This document shows positions 1 to 11,949 of a stretch of 64,000 bases of DNA, piece after piece (position 1 is the first letter of the stretch; each line of letters opens with the position of its first letter). The position numbers were made by a program, and so were the translations under genes. This DNA is from Gnetum montanum. Taxonomy: Eukaryota; Streptophyta; Gnetopsida; Gnetales; Gnetaceae. The notes under the pieces were generated by a model. That model did no database searches, was not told where the DNA came from, and saw only the letters and a list, made by a program, of their open reading frames with translations. The stretch is taken from assembly GCA_015680685.1 (NCBI GenBank), contig MNCI01018028.1:154336-218335 (forward strand). The letters run 5' to 3'.

Positions 1-289
1 CAATTCAAAACAAAAGAAAAGAAAAAAGGGAGGATTATAGGTAATAGATTTTCTCTCTTCAAAGAAACATGTAATTAACTACCTTATTAAGACCTCTATT
101 ACAACCATTTTTTAAAATAAAATCATGTTTGAAGAAATTTGCTGATTGTGAAAACAATAAATCAACTTTGATTAATTGAAACCAAATTTCTGGTATATTT
201 TAATGATGCACTAAACTCAAATTTTGATTTTCATTGGTAGCTTTTAAGTGTCTTAAACAACTATGAACAATGAAATGGTATACAAATTT

Positions 290-690
290 TCTTTTGGTAG
301 CTTATTGGTGGTAGATTGTAGTAGCTAGTGAGTAATTTTTGTTTATTTGTTCATTTATAATTTGTATTTACATATTGGATGATTTATTTTAAGTTCATAA
401 TAATCTAATTTTTAAATGTGAGGGAATAAATTCAACTTCTATCCTAAGATAAAGTTATAAGATCATCAAAGAGCACTTACATATTAAGAGCCTATGATCT
501 TTTAGTAAGAGCTTTCTCTCTTTTTTTCTACTTTGTATTTCATGTAATGATTTTGGCCTGTGGATCATGCTAAAAATCATTGCATATTGAATGGGAAAGG
601 AAGTATAATGGTAAAATCTAAAGTTTTAATTCAAGGATAGTAGTTGAAGAATAGAAACTAGCCAGCCAGGCGTTTAACACCTCAGGTAAG
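290..690. repeat. Dispersed repeat R1, copy 1
   Basis: This block resembles 1190-1530 and 13385-13740. Shared anchors, in order, are a TTTGGTAG-type start, a GTAAGTAATTT-like segment, a TACTTACATATTG-like segment, a TAGTAAGA-like segment, an ATGTAATGA-like segment and an AAGGATAGTAG-like end. Copies are strongly diverged with indels, so the family is old. No terminal repeats or coding capacity are visible, and I cannot assign it to a known class. Confidence 0.5.
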
Positions 691-1189
691 TTTCCTTCAG
701 TATGAGTGATCCGTTTGTATTGTACATTTGAATGAAATAGTTTTACTCTCACATTTTTTTTGTCTTTATGAAGAAAAACATGCAAACAACATTGCAAATA
801 ATTCCAATAGTTTCAAAGTCAAGTTAGGGTCATATGCATTAATGATCAATTTCTTTTTATTATTTTTGTTTTTTAAAAGCGTTTTTAATATTTTTAAGAT
901 GGTAATAATTGGTTAGTGAATTGCAAGTAATTCATTAAATTTGAAACGTTATTTGTCATCATGTGCTACAAAAGGACAAAACAAACAAATCAACTTTCTA
1001 ATCATGTTACATTCATGGAATTACCCCTTTTTAATGATATATTGGCACAAACCTAAGCTTTTTCCAATAAAACCATCTTTTTTTATTTTACCTATTCAAT
1101 AGCATAGATAAAATATTGCTGTAGTGTTGGGGTTCCCCATGCAAAGACTTTAAAGAAAAATGTTGGACATGGAGATAATTTCATCTTCA

Positions 1190-1530
1190 ATCTTTGGTAG
1201 TCTAGGGCCCTCGTAAGTAATTTATCTATATTTCTTTATTTCTAATTTGTACTTACATATTGAATAATTTCATTTTATTCATAAGGATAATTTTTAAAAA
1301 AATTGAGGGATAAAACTATACTTCTATTTGAGGATAATGATATAGTATCATCAAAGACCAGTTGTACATTAGAATTCTAGCTTACCTTTCTAATAACTAT
1401 TGTCTTTGTTTTATGTTTCATCTAATGAGTTCAGCTTGTAAGTAATGCCAAAAATCATCATGGATTGCATAGGAAAGGAAGCTTCACTTCAAGGATAGTA
1501 GTGGAATTAAAAACAAGCAGGTAGCCAAAG
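1190..1530. repeat. Dispersed repeat R1, copy 2
   Basis: Diverged second copy of the block at 290-690, in the same orientation and about 0.9 kb downstream. The order of shared anchors is kept, ending in AAGGATAGTAGTGGA against AAGGATAGTAGTTGA in copy 1. Spacing and orientation suggest an old local duplication rather than two independent insertions, but this is inference. Confidence 0.5.
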
Positions 1531-1624
1531 GTCTACCACACTGGGTAAGTTTGTGTCTTTTTGCAGATTGTAGATAAATTCCAATGATTTCAAAACTACA
1601 CCATAGGAAAGGAGTGACACTATT

Positions 1625-2000
1625 CCTTGGATACAATTTCAACATTAAACATAATCCACTTTTGAAAAGAATTTATAATAAAAGAAATTGGTTGTGATAT
1701 TAGGTTTTCACTAGGTGCTTTTAACTCAGGGGTGTACCACCCAGGTAAATTTTTTCCCTCTGTAAATGGTTCATTTTTTAGACAAGTGGATTGATATTTA
1801 TATATACTTATCAAAAAAATTTGTTATTTCAGAGGAAACCATACAATCATCATTGCATATAACTTCGAATATCTTGGCATTTGAGGAGAGCAACATTGCC
1901 CCTTGGCTACAATTTCCACATGAAAGGTAATCTATTTTTGAACAATAGTTTTGATCAAAGAATTTGTCTATGATATTGGGTTTTAACTGAGTATTTTTAA
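1625..2000. repeat. Two diverged direct repeat units
   Basis: The segment near 1628-1720 recurs near 1905-2000. Both run through a TACAATTTC-type anchor, a TTTTGAA-type anchor, then a GATATTAGG or GATATTGGG anchor followed by TTTT. The period is about 280-300 bp. No coding potential is apparent. Confidence 0.4.
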
Positions 2001-2774
2001 TTTAGGAAAATATTGGGATGCCAAACCCTATAGTAAAGCAATCATTTGAGTTTATTTATTTTCTTTATCAACAAGCTTAGTTGTTGGCACTTATCACATA
2101 CGCTATGATTGTGATGCTTATAACTCAAGTGTTGAAGTTTAGATAGATTAGAAGAAACCTTGATTTATTTTTTGTCTTTGTGGTCCATCATTTTTATCCT
2201 TATTGATAAATTTTTATTTATTGATGTCAATTACCTATTGGTTTCTTATAAAAATAAACAGCTCTATCTACAGTTTTTAGGTCAAGGCAGGGCTTGAGCA
2301 TTAATAATCTATTTCTTTTTATCCTTTTTTCTTGGATTCTTCAAAGAGTGTTATAATGTCCAGCTTCTCTATCATTTTTTTTATATGTATGTTTGATTAT
2401 GTAAATTCATATTGGTTCATTGATAAGGGTTACATGTGGTTATTTTGATAATGAATAGTTCTCTATTTAGTTTGCTGATAGTTCTTCTTTCAAAACTATA
2501 TATCAATTGTATATATCAGAATTAGGATGAGGCTTTCTCCAAGTGATCCATTTTATATATAATTGAAATGAATTTCAAGGACATTTTTATGATCTTTTAT
2601 CTTCATCTATGAAAAATGTGAGTTTTTTTAATTAATGTTTGAAAATGGAGACCATTAGAGTTGAATCATCATCATCATCCTAGCCTTTATTATCTATAAT
2701 CAAAGGATAGTACAACTCTATACAGAAGAATATTTCTCAAAGATTTTACAAAAAAAGTTTTATTGTTGGCCAAG

Positions 2775-3516
2775 TGATGAGTGGCAAGGTATCCTTACAC
2801 TCAACCATACGAATANTGTATGATTTAGTCTAGAGTGAGGTGTATGATATTACTTCTAACACTAGGCTACTCCTAGAGACAATGGAAAATAATCTGAACT
2901 AAACTAACAAGCAATAGGAAATAAAGTCTAAGCTAGCCTAAGTGCGATAAGCATTTGTCCTTAATCATCTATGCACATCTTGGACCTCGCGTACTACTTT
3001 TAGGATTACCAAGCGTATATTACATGAGCGCTCCTAGATACACTACTAGGTTACCAAGTAGTTAAACTTAAATGTTCATAATTCAGTTGTACTCATTTCA
3101 CAATTAACAACAGGAATAGTAAATGATGATAAAGAAATATTAATTAAGAAAATAATAAATAACAATAACAATTAAATAATTAAAAGATAAGTGAATGCTA
3201 CAATGATGAAGTAATCTCGATCTTTATTGATGGTCATGTGTGTGTCCAAGTACATCACACTCGAATAAAGATTCCATACAATTACAATCATCACATTGTG
3301 GGCATGCATTGGGGAAAGAATTGAAATGAACTAAAAATGAACAAAAGGACTCTACACTTATAGCTGCTGACTCCCTCTCCTGTGCGCCCAAATGTGTATT
3401 TATAGGCTTACATAGGAATCACAATATCATGTATCCGATATCGTTATTCAGGCCACAATATCACATACCTAATATTGTAGATTTGATATTAGAGCCTGAC
3501 AAATCATGGTTCAGCA
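2775..3516 (-). repeat. Element A 3' LTR
   Basis: It starts TGATGAGTGG and ends TCAGCA on the plus strand, preceded by CCAAG. It aligns with 10654-11511 through most of its length. Relative to that copy about 120 bp are missing just after position 2815, exactly where a single N (2816) occurs. Either this is a real deletion or the assembly collapsed there. A TATAAATA box lies on the minus strand at 3397-3404. Confidence 0.88.
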
Positions 3517-3621
3517 TACCCCCACAACTAAATGAAAACTTTTCCTTGAGTCAAACAAAATGATAACAAGTCCAATTAATTATACAGTGGATAGGTATGG
3601 GATTATTGACTAACTAGAAAT

Positions 3622-6459
3622 TTATTCATGCTGTAGTGGAGAGTTGAACACAACAAAATTAGGACACAAACAATGTGGTTCTTGGTGGTCATGGTTCCTC
3701 CATGGATCTCTTCCCCTTGTCTTGTGCTCCAAGTTTTGGAAATAGATGTTTATGAAGAAGTGCCTGGAGCTTTTCTTCCTTGGTTTGGGGATCCTATGCC
3801 ATCCATGTGGATGCTCCAATGTTTGATGGAGTTGGCACCTCCCATGAACATGGTAGTTGCAGAAACATCTAGTTGGCCTTGACATACCAAGTTGCAAACA
3901 TCCTTCATTCTTCTTCATAATCTCTAGCTTTATCCTTGTACTCTTGATAATCAATGAGCCATCAAGCCAAATCTTCCATGACATCCTTTTATCCCTGGTA
4001 GCTAGTTTTGACCACCTCTAACTCAGAATTTTCCACTTCTAATTTCTGCAGCGTCTTCTCATGCTCAGCAAATTCTATTTCATATTTCACGTAGGTGGTT
4101 GCTACATGCTTCTCTAACTCTATTCTCAAGTTTTCTACTATTAACATGGCTAAGTTGGCATACTGTAGGTTTGCCAACTCCATGTACTCTGTAAGGTCTT
4201 GTATTTGTAGGTCCTAGCTTTTGAGTTCTGCTTGGTGGATGAATGCATAGGTATCAAATATGGCCTGCTAATTAGTGTTTTGAGCACTAAGAATGTTAAT
4301 ATGGGCCTTGGCCATATGGATTTCTTTTTCTATTACCTATTTATACATCCCCACCTGATCCCTGAAGTGTTCCTTCAGCTTTTCATGTCACTTGGCCTCA
4401 TTTTTCCATGCACTTATCTCAGTTGTCATCTTTTGATGGATTATGTGTACCTCCTCCATTGAGAGGGTTTTTTTTTCTCTAGCCAAGAAATTCATGTCTT
4501 GGTTGATCCTAACTAATTATTCTCGTAATTGCTGAAAATTTTCTTTGAGAACATTCCTTGGTTTTTCTACGGTGGTCAACCAGAGATTATCAACAACAAG
4601 CTGTTTATTTTCCTCTTGTAAGGCCTTGAGTGCTTTGCCATGTGCATATGTCTAAGCTTGTGCCTTGGAAGCATCCCAATTGGCCTTCTCTTTCTCCTTT
4701 TCCACTCTTTTATTTTCTTCTAATTAATTAATTGAGTTGCTCTATCCGGAAGGACTCTAGCTAGTCTATGAGGATGAATTAAGATGGGTCCTGCTATGCA
4801 GCTTGTAGGGTGATGAGCTTTTCTTCGAGTCTTTCCAACTCCACCTTTATGTGATTGACCTTGATCTCTATCATAACCAGCTTTCCTTTTATAGAGATGA
4901 GGTTTGATTAAGTTGCTATGACATCTTGAGGGATTTCAAACAGGGATGTCATCACCTATCCTATCTGCAGCAACTGATCTAGTACATCCTCATGCTTCAT
5001 AGGAGTCATCAAGGGATCGGCCAAAGTTTGAGCATCGTGTGCTCTTGTAAAATCTACCAATGGCACAACAAGAACATTGAATGATTCTTTTATGTGGTCT
5101 GTGACCACTTCTATGGCTCTCACTACATCTTGGTGCTGCATGACCACTATAGTGACACCTTCACTAGTTTCTAATTACACCTAAAAGGATGTAGCATTCC
5201 CAGAGCTGTGACCAATGTGATTCCCCTCCTTCTTTTTGGATCAACACCTCACCCTGTGTGTGATCGATTGAGATCGTGGGTCATACAACATCATCTATGA
5301 CCCTGAAGAGGTTGGTATCATCACGGCTTCCCCAACTGACTGTCTTAGCAATGGCCCTAAGATGGCTCATTGATGGTTAATAGTTCTGCGGTGGTGGTGA
5401 TGGTTAGTCTTGCTAGCCTATGCTAGGCCTTGTTCCCTATTGTTGACTAGGCCCTGTGCTTGAGAGTTAACTAGGCCCTATAGTTTGAGGTGCAGTGGGC
5501 CCCATCGTCTATTCTTGTTTAGGCTCTAGTGTCTCACCAACACTTTTCCTTGGGGCTAGTGGCTTCAATAATTTAGTAAATGAAGCATTTTGGGCATTTC
5601 TAGGGATGTCATTGGTGTACCCCAAAATTCTAGCACACTGTCATAGCTTCTTGATGAGATAGGGGAAGGGTAATGCGAACTTCCCTGTCTTGCATTTTTT
5701 GAACCACCTCAAAATTTATGTAAGCTAAAGATGGGGTAGGTTGGCATTAACCTTGCCCATCAAGATAGCACTTCCTCTAGCTGCATATGTGGAGATTCTA
5801 TTTAAACATTTTATGGGAAAGATGTGATATGTGCCGATCTTGAAGTAGATTATCTCTTCAAGCGTTAACTCTCCATATGCTTTGTCTTCCTTGTTATACG
5901 TCCTTTTCAACCATATCTTTCATGCATTGACATCGGAGTGAGTGGACAAGTGAGCAAATTTTGGCCCTGTATTGGGAAGATTCAACACCTCTGAAATGGC
6001 TTTGGTAGAGAAATCAACAGAAACACCACCAATATCAATGGTAGTGTCTTCTTCTTTATTGTGCCAAAATTGGTACATCTCTCCTAGGTACCAATCATCA
6101 CTTTCAAAGAGAATAGGCCATAGTGGGGATCCTTTAATTTGGTCCCTGACTGCCTCGGGAGCGAACTCAGTGAAAGGTCCAAAGTTAAGTTCCACTATTA
6201 TCGCTACTGACATGGACATTTCATGAATTGCCTGAATACATTCCAAAGACAACGTGAGATGTTGTTCCTATTCAGGTGCTGCACCATCTCCTCCTTTAGC
6301 ATGTTCCAATTGCATAGTAATAAGAGGCTCTTGATGGATGTTGAATGATTGTGCCTCCTATTCTGTATGTTCTTCAAGAGACACTTGGCCTCTACCTCTC
6401 CTTGGTCATTTGGATGCACCTTGAGAGGGTCCTCCTTGTTGTCCTCTTTTAGGGGCCAT
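3622..6459 (-). pseudogene. Athila env-like / plant transposon-associated ORF, decayed
   Basis: The minus-strand reading starts with Met-Ala-Pro-Lys at 6459 and runs toward the 3' LTR, the position of the extra env-like ORF in Athila elements. Two long open blocks, 6252-5920 and 5910-5725, share one frame across a stop. They contain a pattern seen in plant transposon-associated proteins: a D/E-rich stretch, a VSVDFSTKAISEVLNLP segment, a HIFPIKCLNRIS segment and LPFPYLIKKL. The C-terminal part (about 5150-3989) is heptad-like and rich in Glu, Lys and Leu, suggesting a coiled coil. Frameshifts and many stops break the gene. I see no clear signal peptide or membrane anchor, so an envelope role is not shown. 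The family assignment rests on position and remembered patterns. Confidence 0.6.
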
Positions 6460-6953
6460 CTACAATCACATGAGGCTGACTATTAGTAAGGTTATTTTAA
6501 AAATTTAATTTATACCTTACTTCTAGCCTTTAATGAATTTGTTTCTTTTTTAGTGTGATCCAAAGTTAGAAAAGTTTATGAAAATGTTCCCTAAAAGTTT
6601 TGATATTGGGCCCAATTTGATTAGGTGGCTTCAAAGGTTAATTCTCATGGTGTGGTTGAAGAGATAAAATTAATTTGGCAATGTGTTTAACATTTTTAAG
6701 ATCATTTACCCTTTATGATATCCTTCAGGAAATGATGAATTTTGAAAAAATTATGTGCAACTTGGAGTGTACCCTTCCCCCATGACTAAGTTAAACAATT
6801 TGGGTTTAGATAGGTTTAATCAGAATGGGGATTGGAGTATTAATGAGCAAGTTATGGATGTTTGAATAATAGGTGCGCAAGCTAGCAATTCGTAGAAGAA
6901 AATTTGAACAACTCTCCTCGCATGAATAGTGCAAAATGATGTTGATGTGCACC

Positions 6954-6985
6954 GGGGGAGGGGGGGGGGGGGTTGGGGGAGGGGG
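6954..6985 (+). repeat. G-rich tract (possible G-quadruplex)
   Basis: A run of five G, one A, thirteen G, two T, five G, one A and five G on the plus strand; the element's sense strand is C-rich. It lies between the env-like ORF start and the U3-like array of element A. The several runs of five or more G meet the usual pattern for G-quadruplex formation. Confidence 0.85.
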
Positions 6986-6994
6986 ATGTTGGGT

Positions 6995-7105
6995 CTTCCA
7001 TATATATAGTTTTTATGGATGCGATATCGCATACTTGATAGTGTGGATCTGATATCGTGTCAGACCTGATATTGGGTACTCAATATCGCGACCCATTGAA
7101 AATAG
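6995..7105 (-). promoter_or_regulatory. U3-like GATATC motif array inside element A
   Basis: At least four ATATC/GATATT-type motifs occur between 7020 and 7085, including GCGATATCGC near 7022 and a CGATATT-like partner near 7082. A TATA-like TATATATA lies just leftward, near 7000-7010, on the side facing the env-like ORF. LTRs of this family show the same layout: GATATC motifs directly upstream of a TATA box. It may be a duplicated U3 acting as an internal promoter for the env-like ORF, or the stump of another LTR. The R-U5 part of the family LTR is not seen next to it. Confidence 0.4.
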
Positions 7106-7429
7106 GGTAGTTGGAAATATTGATAAATTTTTAAATTTTCAAGGCCAAAATTGAAGGATTTCAGGTTAATTTGAGAGGTCCAAGGTAACATTGAAGAGAC
7201 CAGAAAGCACCAAAAGTATAATGAAGTAGAATCTGGCAATGAAATTCATGAATAAGATGAGGAAAAAGGACATGTTATGGTGCGTAGGAAAAAATTTAGA
7301 ATGACGATAGAGGAAAATATTATTGTAGCAATGCAATACTTGGAGGGTATAAAATGATGTGGTGATGTGCAAAAAGTGCCAATTATAAAAGTTACACAAG
7401 TGGGTCCTCCCTAGAGCAGCTTCCTACCT

Positions 7430-8460
7430 ATGATGCCCTTATGTAACCACACCTGAAAATGTCCGTAGGCACTAAAAGGGGTAAATGTAACCCACACTAG
7501 TTCCACAAAACACACACATGTAGATACCACCATGATGAGATATGAACTCAATGACACACAAGACACGGGTCACAAATACATGAATAGCAAGATGGGATGA
7601 ATTGTAGAAGGGATTGCAGAGATTGGGACATGAGGTAACTGACCTAAGGAAAAATGAATATTGAGTGTAGGGCGTGATTAATGTATCATTAGCTTGTCGC
7701 ACCAAAATCAAGACCAAGTCCATTCCTCCAATCAGTAACATCACATTATTTTATCCAAGGATGAACAACCATAAGAGCATCATGACAACAAGGTGTATGG
7801 TCACTTGGCATTTCATTCAAGGGAGAAGTGATTTGGAATTTCTTTATGGCACATTTGTTTTTATCTTTTCATTTCTTTTCTGATGCGTAATCCAAGGAAG
7901 CCACCTACCTTCAGGCATGGATGCATGTCTTTCCAGTGGGACCCCCAAAATACCATTGAGTTTCTCTATTTAGTGCCTTTATTACTCTTACTTCCATTGT
8001 CGTTAGGTCTACAAGGATCTTAGTACAACCAAGCTACATGATAGCACCTACAAATATCACCAAAGAGAATCCACAAGTCCCCTTGATGTCACACCTTGGC
8101 CATTCCTTCTTAGTCCATCATTCTTCACTCTGGGCATAATGAACACAAAATTACTTTTAAGTTTTCATGATGACAAGAGTATCATCGTACCTAGAGTAGA
8201 ACCTCTTATTAATAGAATGGTTGGGTGAATGTTTAGGCTCGCTGTCCAAATAATTAGCCACCCGAGACTTGATAGCATAGAACAACACCTCAACCAACAA
8301 GTCACATGAGTGTTTTATTCATAGATGAGATTACCCATAAAAAGATAAAAAGATAAAACAATAAATAAAAAGATGAAACAACAAATAAAAAGATAAAACA
8401 ACAGATTAAAAGATGAAAAATTGGAAAACAAATAATTGTAAAATTAAAGAAAAGGAAAAA
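7430..8460 (-). other. Conserved noncoding 3' region of Athila-like elements
   Basis: No open frame of note. Parts resemble 37140-38350 of element B and 21730-21850 of element D. Shared anchors include ATGCCCTTA, the AGTCC/GTCCGTAGGC-type block and a CCTTGATGTCACACC-like block (8085 here, near 37835 in B, near 21810 in D). It therefore marks the untranslated region downstream of pol, or downstream of gag in the pol-less copies. Confidence 0.6.
8338..8420. repeat. A-rich tandem repeat, about 21 bp period
   Basis: Roughly four imperfect copies of an AAAAGATAAAACAACAAAT-like unit. It sits immediately beside the gag C-terminal remnant, close to the point where pol is missing, so it may mark the deletion junction. 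Confidence 0.65.
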
Positions 8461-8465
8461 AATTA

Positions 8466-10515
8466 TTAATTCTGCTTGCTAGAATGGAGGATATCCCCCA
8501 TAACTAACATTTGATCATGATGAGAATTAATAAATGGAAGGTTTGGATCCACACATTTTGGGAATATTGAAGTCCAGCCATATCCAAACCATTGGGTGTC
8601 TTTTGATGTGGTGGTTGGAATGTACCCAAATTGGGGTTCACACACTTGATTAAAGTTGACATAGTGGGGCAAGTTATAAGATGTGGTTAATTGATAAGGA
8701 GTTGACCTACTATGGCACTTGTGATCATAAGATGGTATGCAAGGATCGATATGTCTCCCTACGTGGCTATATTCATTGGGCCACAAGGTTGTTGGAGTAT
8801 TGATTGGTGGCCTTGACAAGGTAACATGAGGTGTTGGGTTTGAGGAGAAAGATGCACCATAGTGTTGAACTTGTGTTGAGTTGGAGGATGTAGTGATCTC
8901 GCAACTGTGCTATCCCTTTCTATGGTCATGTCTAAAGAAGGGATGCCTTTAATGTTGTGGAGGATTCTCACTGCAGTTGACAGTAGCAGCACAAGTAATG
9001 TTCGTGTGTCAATGTTGTGGTGCAAATCCTTCTAGCACAACTAGTGGCAATGTAGAAGAAGGTGAAGGATGAGAATATTGAGTTTGAGAAGAAGTGTAAG
9101 GTACATGAGGGGGTGATTCTATTGGAAAGGACATGGGATGATAGTACTTTAGGAAAATGATAATGATGTGGTGAGATAGAGGATGTTGATCCAATTGGGG
9201 AAATAGGATGCTGAACCTGATAAGCGCTTGGGTTCGGATGATATGAAGGGTGTGACTAGTTTGAGGGTGGCCTCCCCCACGATTAGGGTTTTTGCCACTA
9301 TGATTAAACATAGTATTTTTGTATGAACTCTAGATGTAACATTTCTCCTTAGTGCTCATGTAAATGTGACAAGATTGGGCATTAACCTTTGGGGTGATCG
9401 TACAGCCAAATGTTACATTGATACATATGATTAGCAATTGAGTTCTTATTCGTATTCTCTTCAACCCTTCTTTTCGATTGTCTAGTGGTGTTATGTCCTA
9501 TTTCTTAGTTTATCATGGTTCTTCCTCTAATAGTGTTGGCATATTCTCCACATTTTTCATGTATCCATTTCGTCATCATATTGATCTTTGCCTCAATTTC
9601 ATCTAGTGATTGTAGTACTGGCCAAGATGATTCTAGCTCCTTGAGATGAGTTGATTTTTCCTCTTCCTGATTATGGACCTTTGTTAATTTGAGATTTTGG
9701 TCCTATTGAGATTTTTCAACATTCTCCCATTTATCCATTTCCTCTTCTTCTTTTGCTACCCACTTAATAAGCTCTTGGAATTAGTGGGTCCATAGTTCAT
9801 ATAGTTGACCTGGGACATACATCCCCAGGTTCTCCCTTGTTTCATTATGAAGCCCATCCATGATGTGATACATTAGCCTTTCCTCAAAGAACTCATGGCC
9901 TGGGCAATTATTTAACAACGAATAGTATCTTTCTAGGTCCATGTTCAAGGGTTCGTGTTATGCTTGTTTCCATTCTTGAATTCATTTCCTCAAGGTTGAC
10001 ACTCTTGCATAGGTTTAATATCTTTCATTGAAGAGCTCTACCATTGTTGGCCAACATCAAATCGATTTTGGTCTTAAGAACCTATACCATACCTTTGCTT
10101 GGCCAATGAGTGTCATAGGAAAGAGCTTAAGTTTTTGCCACCCATTATCAATATTGTTCCATACACAAGCATCATAGAAGGCTTGTAAATGGTATTGCCA
10201 ATCTAAATCATTGCCTCTTTAAAACTTGGGAAAGTTATTTAAATCAAGCCTAGGTAAATGGCTTTCCTTGCGATGCCTGTAGGATATTCGAACAGCCTCT
10301 TGTATATGCATTAGATTCTTAGTGGCTAGTAGGGGTTCATCGTCACTAGGTAGCTTATGAAATTGTGAGTTAGAATGATGTTGTCTTTGTTTATGTGCAT
10401 AGGAGACCCCTGCAGAAGATTGAGTACTCCAAACTTCGTCTTCATCATCATATAATTTGTTGGTTCTCCAATGAATTGCCTTACTAGTTGTTACATTATC
10501 ATAGTCTTGTGAGAG
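8466..10515 (-). pseudogene. Element A gag, decayed
   Basis: Read leftward from near the primer site, the frame-shifted protein resembles the gag of element B. The core near 10000-9700 has the gag landmark CPGHEFFEERLMYHIMDGL, matching CPGHGYAQWDQLHHLVDGL in B. A Cys-rich spot near 9400 reads like YDHPKG.CPILSHL, close to YDHLKGCCPIISHL in B. The C-terminal part (9311-8466) is rich in Pro, Ser, His and Tyr and is open for long stretches (9311-9009, 9025-8759, 8819-8466) in shifting frames. Stops and frameshifts are frequent, so no full-length Gag is possible. The start codon cannot be placed reliably. Confidence 0.65.
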
Positions 10516-10634
10516 TGATATTGTTGTGAATTTATGTATGATTTATTTGCAATTACTTCTTTTTGAAAGATATATCATCAAGTCTTTGTTACAGTGATCT
10601 TGGATTATGTAAATAATCTAAATAACTAGCACCA

Positions 10635-10653
10635 TCCCTGACAATGGTGCTAA
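10635..10653 (-). other. Element A primer binding site (tRNA-Asp type)
   Basis: On the minus strand the bases right after the 5' LTR read TTAGCACCATTGTCAGGGA. The 3' end of plant tRNA-Asp(GUC) predicts TGGCGCCGTTGCCGGGG. The differences are C-to-T or G-to-A transitions, the pattern expected from deaminated methyl-cytosines in an old copy. Confidence 0.75.
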
Positions 10654-11511
10654 AGATGAATGGCGAGGTACCCCTATACTTAACCAGATGAATATGAGTG
10701 TTCACACACAATCTGGTCAAACTCTATAGATGGACTAGTTGTGGCATCTAGATAGTTACATGTTGATCGCAATTTATTGTCTTCTCACCTAGACTAGTAT
10801 TTGCTTTATCACATATTTTTTAGTCCAGAGTGAGGTGTATGATATGACTTCTAACACTAAGCTACCCCTAGAGACAATGGAAAATAAGCTAAATTAAACT
10901 AACAAGAAATGGGAAATGAAGTCTAAGCTAGCCTAAGTGTGATGAGCATCCATCCTTAATCATCTATGTGCATCTTGGACCTTGTGTACTAATTTTGGGA
11001 TTACTAAGCATATATTACGTGAGTGCTCCTAAATACACTACTCAGTTACCAAGTAGTTACACTTAAATGTTCATAATTAAGTTGTACTCATTCTACAATT
11101 AACAACAGGAATAGTAAATGATGATAAAGAAATATGAATTAAGAAAACAATAAATAACAATAACAATTAACCAATTAAAAGCTAAGTGAATGCTACAATG
11201 ATGAAGTAATCTTGATCTTTATTGTTGATCATGTGCATGTTCAAGTATGTCATACTTGAATAAAGGTTCTATACAATTACAATCATCACACTAGGGGCAT
11301 GCATTGGGGAATGAATTGAAATGAACTAAAAATGAACAAAATGACTCTACACTTACACCTACTAACTCCCTCTCCTGTGTGCCCGAATATGTATTTATAG
11401 GCTTACACAAGAATCACGATATCGTGTATCCAATATCATTATTTAGGCCACGATATCGCATACTTGCTATCGCTAATCCAATATTGGAGCCTGACAAATC
11501 ATGGTTCATCA
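10654..11511 (-). repeat. Element A 5' LTR
   Basis: 858 bp, ending TTCATCA and followed by the target duplication CCAAG. The first bases are mutated (AGATGAATGG instead of TGATGAGTGG). TATAAATA lies on the minus strand at 11392-11399, only about 112 bp from the U3 end. The U3 between them holds GATATC-like motifs near 11417, 11432, 11452 and 11482. Confidence 0.88.
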
Positions 11512-11949
11512 CCAAGGAACATAATTTTCCAAAAAAATGATTTACTAGTTTTTCAGTAGAACTTTGTGTGACACCTTTTGAAATTGCTGTTGGAATCAAA
11601 CATAGGCTTATCTATGATTAAGTTGGTTTTGTGTTTATAGACTTGATTCCCCCTTGCCTAAAATATTTCTTTGGATAAATAGTTTCAAAATACCAGTAAC
11701 AAATATACCACATAAAGAATACATTTCTTTGACTCCTTGCTGATGTTGTCCCTTTTACTGCACACTCAAAACCGAGTTATGTACTATACTGCATTTAAGT
11801 AAACTAGAAACTAGAGGCATATTTAATAGAGAAATAATGATATATAAAGAGTAAAAACAATAGTGAGGAATTTCTATGTTTATTATGTTTTATTGTATGT
11901 TGTAGCTTGTCCCCTAAATGTTAAACTATCCCTGGAAGTTGTTAATCTA

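Larger units (their letters stand above)
1..2769. other. AT-rich intergenic DNA with old repeats
   Basis: No convincing gene is visible. Open frames here are short, start at random Met codons and show no family motif. The stretch contains several diverged repeat blocks listed separately (290-690, 1190-1530, 1625-1725, 1900-2000). Long T-runs and low CpG content suggest old, methylation-decayed DNA. Confidence 0.6.
2770..11516 (-). mobile_element. Element A: Athila-like LTR retrotransposon lacking pol
   Basis: Two LTRs (2775-3516 and 10654-11511) in direct orientation bound a 7.1 kb interior. A perfect 5 bp target duplication CCAAG lies outside both LTRs (2770-2774 and 11512-11516). A tRNA-Asp-type primer site next to the right LTR sets the orientation: 5' LTR at the right, transcription leftward. 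Reading leftward the interior holds decayed gag (to 8466), conserved noncoding sequence (about 8460-7430), a U3-like motif array (about 7100-6995), an env-like ORF (6459 to about 3622) and the 3' LTR. RT, RNase H and integrase are absent, so mobility would have depended on a pol supplied in trans. CpG depletion and many stops suggest an old insertion. Confidence 0.9.

Noticed and set aside
3673-3882. Plus-strand frame starting MWFLVVMVPPWI
   Set aside because: Opposite strand of the env-like ORF region of element A; hydrophobic by chance, with no support.
11512-11640. Possible older integrase fragment (CVTPFEIAVGIKHRL on the plus strand) into which element A inserted
   Set aside because: A short match to the TPFE-x-x-x-G pattern only; flanking sequence on either side does not continue as integrase.
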